Shown here: positions 50,336-56,125 of the stretch, piece by piece
Layout: the number at the start of each line of letters is the position of its first letter
How positions within the stretch are numbered: position 1 is the first letter of the stretch
From: a virus
DNA length: 64,000 nucleotides
Virus record (IMG/VR): IMGVR_UViG_3300008266_009201
Span: 1-64,000 of that record
Direction: 5' to 3' (one strand)
Made by a program: the position numbers and the translations under genes
The notes under the pieces: generated by a model
Database searches by the model: none
What the model was told of the DNA's origin: nothing
Seen by the model: the letters and a program-made list of their open reading frames with translations, nothing else

Positions 50336-51382
50336 TCATGTTCGATTACAAGTTACTACACATTGATAAGTTCTGCCAGCCGCAATGCTAGACTCATTCC
50401 AGGTTTGTTCCACACGTTCAAACCATTCAAGACAGTGTTCAAGAGGATATTCCAATGCATTGTTTTCTGTTACTAATGGAGCCAGTTCTTGATTGCCGGG
50501 ATGATTCATGGTATGCGGATAAAACCCCAAAAAGCAGCAGGGATAAACAGAGCCGTCGGCAGCTATGTATATTTCTCGATTGCGTTTGTGATGACACTGC
50601 ATGTCTAGCACAGGAGTATCTTTGTGATGTGTGATTGTTTTGGCATCGTACCAAGTGATATGACTTTCCAAAAAAGGATGCACTGTTTGATTGGTAAGAC
50701 CGCCAGGGTCTGGACCAATCTTGTGACTGAATGTGCCGTCTCGATTGTATACCGACGTGCGATCTCTTCCATCATAGATATTTTCAAACTTTGCAAAGCC
50801 CATTTGGGCAGCCATATCTCTGCAGGCCTGTTCCTGATGACGGTTATGATCAAACGGCACAAACCTCCATACAGCTTGTCCACCAGCGTTGATCAGTGCT
50901 TGAGCATGTGAAATTATTCTATGCCAGTCTGTGTCTTGGCGATACAAATGATGCGTGTCTGCTAGGCCATCAATGGCAAAACCCACTGTAACTTTGGGTA
51001 GAGCCAGTCTTGCCCACCATTCTGGACTGCGCACAGAACCATTGGTATTGATAATAACAGGTACCTGATGCTCTACCAGGTATTCTACTATTTCAACAGC
51101 ATCACGTGCAGAAGCAAAATCACCCAGATTTCCATTGAATGCCACACCTCTAAATTCATATATGATTGGCACACGATCTCCAATGGGCGGATCGGGCTGA
51201 ATTAGTTGTGCTAAAACGTTAGGAGTTAGAATTTTCTTGAAATCTCCAACACTGAGTTCACACAGCGGATATCCACTATTGTAATCATACCCTCGATAGT
51301 TTCTCATGCACATGGGGCATCTGGCATTGCATCTAGTGGTCAATTCCACATGCACTTTGCGTATATCATTCAATTTTAGCAT
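50336..51382 (-). CDS. radical SAM protein with SPASM-type C-terminus
   Basis: 348 residues from the ATG at 51382, chosen because a perfect TATAAATA box lies just before it; longer in-frame starts cross that box. Cluster motif TTRCNARCPMCMRN has Cys18, 22 and 25. The C-terminus has CHHKRNREIYIAADGSVYPC and CCFLGFYPHT, typical of a SPASM/twitch auxiliary cluster. Such enzymes modify peptides or sugars. It heads the leftward glycan operon. Confidence 0.88.
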   Translation of the reverse strand: MLKLNDIRKVHVELTTRCNARCPMCMRNYRGYDYNSGYPLCELSVGDFKKILTPNVLAQLIQPDPPIGDRVPIIYEFRGVAFNGNLGDFASARDAVEIVEYLVEHQVPVIINTNGSVRSPEWWARLALPKVTVGFAIDGLADTHHLYRQDTDWHRIISHAQALINAGGQAVWRFVPFDHNRHQEQACRDMAAQMGFAKFENIYDGRDRTSVYNRDGTFSHKIGPDPGGLTNQTVHPFLESHITWYDAKTITHHKDTPVLDMQCHHKRNREIYIAADGSVYPCCFLGFYPHTMNHPGNQELAPLVTENNALEYPLEHCLEWFERVEQTWNESSIAAGRTYQCVVTCNRT

Positions 51383-51386
51383 GCAA

Positions 51387-51394
51387 TATTTATA
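51387..51394 (-). promoter_or_regulatory. perfect TATAAATA late promoter (leftward)
   Basis: TATAAATA ends 4 bases before ATG 51382, so the transcript may start on the start codon. Back-to-back with the rightward box at 51409. Confidence 0.65.
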
Positions 51395-51408
51395 GACCCA
51401 CTTAATGA

Positions 51409-51414
51409 TAAATA
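51409..51414 (+). promoter_or_regulatory. late promoter box giving a possibly leaderless mRNA
   Basis: TAAATA (GATAAATAT) ends 5 bases before ATG 51420, predicted +1 exactly on the A of ATG. No SD. Confidence 0.58.
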
Positions 51415-51419
51415 TCTTT

Positions 51420-51704
51420 ATGAACAAAAAGTTTGTCAAGGTAATTTGCGAAGTTTATTGCCAAGGTTGGACTGACCCTCCAACCTACCGAGCTTATGTC
51501 AATAATGAATTGTTTACCGAACGCACCTGGGTTTGGCGTGATCAGCATTTGGAAGAGTCTTTTCAAATTGCCGCAGAACCAGGTAAGTACAAGTTGCGCT
51601 ATGAATTATTGCCTGGAACATTAGCGTCAATACAGCAGCTGAATTGGCGTGTGGTTGATGGCCCGGGCATGATAGACAGCGGCGGCGAGTTGGAAATACT
51701 ATAA
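51420..51704 (+). CDS. small hypothetical protein, head operon
   Basis: 94 residues from ATG 51420 (MNKKFVKVICEVYCQGWTD). Beta-rich, with PTYRAYVNNELFTERTWVWR and EPGKYKLRYELLPG; looks like a small sandwich domain. An in-frame ATG at 51405 is rejected because the promoter box lies between. It ends on the ATG of the next gene (TAATG). Confidence 0.65.
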   Translation: MNKKFVKVICEVYCQGWTDPPTYRAYVNNELFTERTWVWRDQHLEESFQIAAEPGKYKLRYELLPGTLASIQQLNWRVVDGPGMIDSGGELEIL

Positions 51705-51916
51705 TGAAAATTCAAGAAATCATGGAAAATGCGTCAGTGGGCGGCACCAGTGCTGGTAGTATAGCACCTGTGAGCCAGGCCTTAGGCATGGTGTCAAGAT
51801 CAGGCGGATCCTTGTTGAGTGGTAAATATACAACTGATCCTACGCCTAACACGCCCAAGGAATACAAAAGGAATAAGAATGTTAGCGGACGCTTTAAAAA
51901 CACTCCTGGCAACTGA
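51704..51916 (+). CDS. small head-type protein with GGTSAGSIA motif
   Basis: 70 residues. MKIQEIMENASVGGTSAGSI begins like a capsid-targeting leader (IME|N). The remainder (SQALGMVSRSGGSLLSGKYT) is low-complexity and probably flexible. I recall GGTSAGSIA-type starts in other aquatic T4-like phages. It overlaps dps by 38 bases. Confidence 0.55.
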   Translation: MKIQEIMENASVGGTSAGSIAPVSQALGMVSRSGGSLLSGKYTTDPTPNTPKEYKRNKNVSGRFKNTPGN

Positions 51917-52319
51917 GGAGGCTTTTGCTCTCAAAGCCAAACAGTTCCACTGGAACGTTGAAGGCCCAGACTTTGGCCAGCTTCACGCTTTCTTTGACGC
52001 AATCCATGACGATGTTTATGGTGCTACAGATCCCACAGCAGAATACATACGTGCCCTGGGCGACTATGCTCCTGGTAGTTTTGAACGATTTGTAGAATTA
52101 ACAAAAATACAGGGCCAAACAAAAATTCCACGTGCCCGACTCATGCTAGAAGAACTCTTGGCCAACAACGGCCAAATGTTGGATCTTCTCAATCAAGTCT
52201 TCCAAGTAGCAACTGAAGAAAACCAACAAGGTATTGCTAACTTCATTGCTGAACGCATCGATGCTCATCAAAAGCATGGCTGGATGCTGAGAAGTTACCT
52301 GAAAGAAGAAAGAGCATGA
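51879..52319 (+). CDS. dps: Dps-like ferritin
   Basis: 146 residues from ATG 51879, preceded by AAAAGGA. KAKQFHWNVEGPDFGQLHAF carries both ferroxidase-type histidines, and GATDPTAEYIRALGDYAPGS the Asp and Glu, so the Dps iron site appears intact. A C-terminal helix IAERIDAHQKHGWMLRSYL completes the four-helix bundle. Dps stores iron, removes peroxide and often binds DNA. Its place within a head-protein operon hints at packaging into the virion, which is an inference. Confidence 0.9.
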   Translation: MLADALKTLLATEEAFALKAKQFHWNVEGPDFGQLHAFFDAIHDDVYGATDPTAEYIRALGDYAPGSFERFVELTKIQGQTKIPRARLMLEELLANNGQMLDLLNQVFQVATEENQQGIANFIAERIDAHQKHGWMLRSYLKEERA

Positions 52320-53041
52320 GTTCGGACATTAGATCAATACTGGAACGCCTTGCGGCGGTAGAAGGTAAACTTACGCCAGTAGGCGTCAAGCATGGGCTTA
52401 ACACACAACAAAAAGGTGTGCCACAGTTGCCTGCGCTGTTCAAGCCTAAATCAGCCAGTCCTGCGTTGCGTGCCAAAAAAGATCCAGCACATCCAATGGA
52501 TGGATACATGGTGGGTGATTCTGTAGAGCCCAGAAAATCCGCACTAGAAGAAGCCATGCAAGAAGTTGAAGAAGATATGTTGAGCAAGGTCAAGAAGGAC
52601 CTTACACAATATCTTGATCAGTTGGAACAAAAAGTTCGAGTTGATCGTGAACTCAAAGACAAAGCAGTTGACGCTGTGGAAAAAGGTCAAGCCGAAGAAG
52701 AAATTGAAGAAGATGACTACGAGTTGACAGATCCCAGCACAGTGCATGGCATCGAGGACAAAGTAGACACTCAGCTAGGCAACCCACAACAGCCTATCAA
52801 TGACATGTCAGAAACATCATCTGCTCCGGTAAAAAGTTACGCCATGGAATATGGTGTTACCTTTGAATGTTATGGCAACGAAAAGGATGGATTTGAACTG
52901 CGGCAAGGTAATAGATCCATGCCCAGCAAATTTAAAAACCTAGACCATGCTGACATGGCAGTAAAGTTGTTTCAAAAACGCAGAGCAATGAAACAACAGG
53001 CTCAACAAACAAGCCAACAAGATTATTTGGATGAACGCTAA
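52316..53041 (+). CDS. acidic head-type protein
   Basis: 241 residues, beginning MSSDIRSILERLAAVEGKLT. A coiled-coil, strongly acidic middle (EEAMQEVEEDMLSKVKKDLT; EEEIEEDDYELTDPSTVHG) resembles scaffold/core proteins. A C-terminal small domain reads YGVTFECYGNEKDGFELRQG. SAVE|G and similar sites are only weak candidates for protease cutting. It overlaps dps (ATGA) and the next gene. Confidence 0.65.
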   Translation: MSSDIRSILERLAAVEGKLTPVGVKHGLNTQQKGVPQLPALFKPKSASPALRAKKDPAHPMDGYMVGDSVEPRKSALEEAMQEVEEDMLSKVKKDLTQYLDQLEQKVRVDRELKDKAVDAVEKGQAEEEIEEDDYELTDPSTVHGIEDKVDTQLGNPQQPINDMSETSSAPVKSYAMEYGVTFECYGNEKDGFELRQGNRSMPSKFKNLDHADMAVKLFQKRRAMKQQAQQTSQQDYLDER

Positions 53042-54575
53042 AATGATATACACTGATCTAATCAAACCAACTACCACAATCAACGAGCAACAGCTTGACG
53101 AAATTAGCCTGGACCAGGTTGGTCGAGGCATTGGCGGCCTTGTCGGCGGCATTGGTAAAACAGCAGGCGCTGTGGCAGGTATTCCGCAAGGCCTGGGTCG
53201 AGCAATTAAAAAAGGTTATCGTGGATCAGTAAAAGGCATTGGTGGCGAAGATGATGCTGGCAGCACAGTGCCCGGCGCAGCCTATGGTGACACATCTGGC
53301 GCCAAGGCCGGCGGTAAAGCAGAAATGCCAATTGGATCTAATACGATTAATCCTCGTACCGGCAAGCCCTATGTGCCTAGTGATTTTTCTGGGCCGTCAG
53401 GTGGTAGTGCAACAGCAACACCTGCACCTGCTGCTTCTGGCGGTGGCGGTGGCGCAGCAGCCACACGAGATGCTGACACAGTCAAAACAGAACTGCGCAA
53501 TTTAGATGCAGCCTACAAAACAAGACGCAATGCGCTAAACAAAGAACTTGAAGCACTGTCATCAACACCTGCTGGTGATGCTGGCACAGAACCTACTGCA
53601 GAACCCGCAACCGGTGCATTGGGATCAGCAATTGCAGGAACCCCAACTGGTGGCAAGCCTGAAACAGTCAGCATTGGTGGACAAAAGATTTCTCCAAGCG
53701 ATCCGTTGTATGCCAAAATTGCCGCATCACAAGTGATGCAAAACAAACCTCTAGTGCAATCCATTCAAGCTCTTGACGCCAAGCAGTTGGAAATAGTCAA
53801 ACAGATATTGTCTAAAAAGGCCGCTGGTGCATTGGAAGAACGTTTGCCTCCTACAGTCGCACCTGTGGTACCAAACAAAAGCAGAATGAGCCAAGCATAC
53901 GACATGGGCAAACAAGCTCTAAAAACCACAGGTTCAGCAATTGCTGCAACACCACGTGCGCTTTCAACTGCTGCTGGTGCCACAAGAGGTGCATTCACTG
54001 GAATGTCACAAGCATACGCTAAAGGCAAACAAGCTGGTACCAAGTATGTAGGGCAAGGCGAATTGAGCTGGGACGATATACAAGTTGAATTGGCCAATCT
54101 GTCAGTAGAAGATGCCAAAGCATTGTTGAGTTTTGTAAATCAACTGGGAGTCACAGCAGCAGAGCCTGCTCCAGCACCAGCGCCAGCACCAGGAGCGACA
54201 GCACATGAACCAAGTGATGTTCAAATAGCTAATTTAGTTAGAGATGTTCAGAAAGGACCTGATGAAGTATTATCCAGATTTGCCGCAAGAACAGATTTAC
54301 ATCCAAAAATGAAAGCAGTTCTTGATGCTGAGATAGCAAAAAGAGCTAGTAGACCACCCGCACCTGCTCCAGCAGACGCCTCTGGCTCAGGAGCAGCCGG
54401 CAAGGTTCCTGGATACACAGGTCGCAAGGTCAAACTGCCTACAAAGCAAACAAAAACTCTGCCCACAAAGACTAAAAAGAAAAAACTAAGAGAGAAGATT
54501 GTTGCAGAAACTTTGACTTGGAGCAAAAACTTTGATCCAAGCCGCCACCTAATCAAACAAATCCGTCGTACATAA
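53031..54575 (+). CDS. Ala/Gly-rich putative internal head protein
   Basis: 514 residues (510 if ATG 53043 is used). TINEQQLDEISLDQVG shares EQQLDE with the polyprotein at 26229 (VKEQQLDEF); LDE fits a prohead-protease P3-P1. Gly-rich helical stretches (GRGIGGLVGGIGKTAGAVAG), proline-alanine linkers (APAPAPAPGATAHEPSD), two SQAYxxGKQA segments and a basic C-terminus follow. It looks largely disordered and DNA-facing. Function unknown. Confidence 0.66.
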   Translation: MNAKMIYTDLIKPTTTINEQQLDEISLDQVGRGIGGLVGGIGKTAGAVAGIPQGLGRAIKKGYRGSVKGIGGEDDAGSTVPGAAYGDTSGAKAGGKAEMPIGSNTINPRTGKPYVPSDFSGPSGGSATATPAPAASGGGGGAAATRDADTVKTELRNLDAAYKTRRNALNKELEALSSTPAGDAGTEPTAEPATGALGSAIAGTPTGGKPETVSIGGQKISPSDPLYAKIAASQVMQNKPLVQSIQALDAKQLEIVKQILSKKAAGALEERLPPTVAPVVPNKSRMSQAYDMGKQALKTTGSAIAATPRALSTAAGATRGAFTGMSQAYAKGKQAGTKYVGQGELSWDDIQVELANLSVEDAKALLSFVNQLGVTAAEPAPAPAPAPGATAHEPSDVQIANLVRDVQKGPDEVLSRFAARTDLHPKMKAVLDAEIAKRASRPPAPAPADASGSGAAGKVPGYTGRKVKLPTKQTKTLPTKTKKKKLREKIVAETLTWSKNFDPSRHLIKQIRRT

Positions 54576-54578
54576 GAA

Positions 54579-54642
54579 CTCTGGCCTTAGGACCGAGTGG
54601 GCGGCTTCTGCCCGGGTCATTGGATTCGCTACCCAATGATCC
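54579..54642 (+). ncRNA. putative structured non-coding element (three hairpins)
   Basis: Within the 132-base gap 54576-54707. Hairpin 1 at 54579-54597 (CTC..GAG, GG..CC). Hairpin 2 at 54598-54614 (TGGGC/GCCCG, 7-base loop GGCTTCT). Hairpin 3 at 54614-54642, with a 10-base stem GGGTCATTGG/CCAATGATCC (one G-U) and loop ATTCGCTAC. They stack without spacers. No T-run follows, so it is not an ordinary terminator, and no acceptor stem or T-loop supports a tRNA. Either a small RNA, a processed 3' UTR element or a decayed RNA gene. Confidence 0.45.
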
Positions 54643-54660
54643 AAAACGAGCAACCATACA

Positions 54661-54689
54661 TTGACTTTCTTTAAATAAATCTATATACT
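54661..54689 (+). promoter_or_regulatory. sigma70 promoter (TTGACT-17-TATACT) with internal TAAATA
   Basis: -35 at 54661-54666, -10 at 54684-54689, spacer 17. A TAAATA lies inside the spacer, so early and late use are both possible. SD TTAGGAGG follows before ATG 54708. Confidence 0.7.
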
Positions 54690-54707
54690 ATTGTTTTAGG
54701 AGGCTCT

Positions 54708-54968
54708 ATGAGCGGCAAAACATTTAACGGCGAGCAAAAACTCAAACTCACTCAGATCATCAACGAAGGCATGCAAGTCATGCACGAAATTGAAACTCTC
54801 AACGGCGGACTTACTGACACCATCAAGGCTGTGGCTGAAGAACTGGAAATCAAGCCTGCTGTACTTAAAAAAGCAATCAAGCTGGCACACAAAGCTGAAT
54901 TTGGCAAAGCCAAACAGGATCACGAAACCCTGGAAACTATTTTAGAAACAGTTGGTAAAACTCTTTGA
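54708..54968 (+). CDS. dsbA: DsbA-like double-stranded DNA-binding protein
   Basis: 86 residues, helical: KLTQIINEGMQVMHEIETLN then TDTIKAVAEELEIKPAVLKK, the pattern of the T4 DsbA family (a dsDNA-binding protein linked to late transcription). A strong TTAGGAGG ribosome site and its own promoter suggest high expression. Not related to the thiol oxidase of the same name. Its stop overlaps the next TTG start. Confidence 0.78.
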   Translation: MSGKTFNGEQKLKLTQIINEGMQVMHEIETLNGGLTDTIKAVAEELEIKPAVLKKAIKLAHKAEFGKAKQDHETLETILETVGKTL

Positions 54969-56029
54969 GCTATCAAGTTTTTCAACACTGGGATCCATTA
55001 CAGGTATGCGTGGTCGGTATGACGTACCCGCCGGATTATTACTATTGGATCCAAGATCGCAACACACGCCAACGTTTCCAAACGTTGGCAGAAGAAACTG
55101 AACAAGATTATCAAGCCCTTATTGCACTATTGCAAAGCCGGTTCGGAATCCGTGTGTTGCGGCCTCAACTGCCTGAGGATCTCAGTGCTTTGAAAATTCA
55201 TGATCATTGGGTGCCACCGCCTGTAACTCCAAGAGATTATTTCATCATGATTCATGATGAACTGTGGGTTCCGCAACAGCCAAACAGCTCACATGCTCAA
55301 AGAGCATACGCCAATCAAACTGAACTGACTTGGACAGAATTTCAACATAGAGATCTTGCACAACATCGTGCTAAATTGAGTTGTTATCAAAACGTCGTTG
55401 AGCATGTGTTGTCACAAGGCAACACAGTACGACATACAGATCTTGATGTAGTGTCAGGATGCTTTGTGAGTCGCATTGGTCAAGACTTGTATTTTGCCAC
55501 TCAAAGTTATGATGAAGATCAAACACAACTGTTGGCCAAAGTCAATCAACTGTTCCCGCGCACACGCAATCGCATTGTGAATGCTGGCGGTCACGGAGAT
55601 GCTACCTATTGCCCAGTTACTCCTGGATTGATCATTAGCCTACGAGATGTGCCAACTTACGCAGACACTTTTCCTGGATGGGAAGTGGTGTACTTGCCAC
55701 CAAGTGATTATGCAGACACTGCGGAATTTCGAGCCAGCATGAAGCACAATCGAGGCCGCTGGAACATTCCGGGCTTTGAATCAGATCCTAATCTTGTACA
55801 CATGGTTGAACATTACTTTGAGTCTTGGGTAGGCAATGCTAGTGAAACTGTGTTTGATGTCAACATACTTGTGATAGATCAAAAGAACATTGTGGTATCC
55901 AGCCACAATGATCAAGTTGAAAAAGCCTGTGCTAGACACGGTATTGAAGTTCATGTGTCGCCGTTTAGGCATCGTTATTTTTGGGACGCTGGTATACACT
56001 GTATCACAAACGACTTGAGTCGAGCATGA
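54965..56029 (+). CDS. glycine amidinotransferase-like pentein enzyme
   Basis: 354 residues, TTG start overlapping the dsbA stop. WDPLQVCVVGMTYPPDYYYW is the pentein N-terminus; PRDYFIMIHDELWV matches the substrate Asp region; NAGGHGDATYCPVTPGLIIS has the His-Gly-Asp (210-212); DAGIHCITNDLSR holds the catalytic Cys346. Members move amidino groups from arginine to an amine. Partner amine unknown: glycine, a polyamine or an aminated base are options. Confidence 0.8.
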   Translation: MSYQVFQHWDPLQVCVVGMTYPPDYYYWIQDRNTRQRFQTLAEETEQDYQALIALLQSRFGIRVLRPQLPEDLSALKIHDHWVPPPVTPRDYFIMIHDELWVPQQPNSSHAQRAYANQTELTWTEFQHRDLAQHRAKLSCYQNVVEHVLSQGNTVRHTDLDVVSGCFVSRIGQDLYFATQSYDEDQTQLLAKVNQLFPRTRNRIVNAGGHGDATYCPVTPGLIISLRDVPTYADTFPGWEVVYLPPSDYADTAEFRASMKHNRGRWNIPGFESDPNLVHMVEHYFESWVGNASETVFDVNILVIDQKNIVVSSHNDQVEKACARHGIEVHVSPFRHRYFWDAGIHCITNDLSRA

Positions 56030-56057
56030 TAAGATTTCCTGTCAACACACTGTCTAA

Positions 56058-56065
56058 TATAAATA
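56058..56065 (+). promoter_or_regulatory. perfect TATAAATA box upstream of the polymerase
   Basis: TATAAATA 60 bases before ATG 56126. A short inverted repeat (GCTC..GAGC, about 56078-56093) lies in the leader and could be a translational operator, as the T4 polymerase is autoregulated at its mRNA. Confidence 0.5.
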
Positions 56066-56125
56066 TCTGCGAGTCGCTCTCGTTACGAGCATGAATCATG
56101 GCTTACCGGCCACAAACGGAGAACA

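Noticed and set aside
51405-51439. Upstream starts for the divergent genes (ATG 51405 plus strand, ATG 51439 minus strand)
   Set aside because: Both would place the coding region across the TAAATA/TATAAATA boxes; starts at 51420 and 51382 fit the promoters and the conserved parts.
54579-54660. tRNA in the structured gap
   Set aside because: An anticodon-like 7-base loop exists, but position 33 is not U, the third stem has a 9-base loop without TTCRA, and no acceptor stem pairs.
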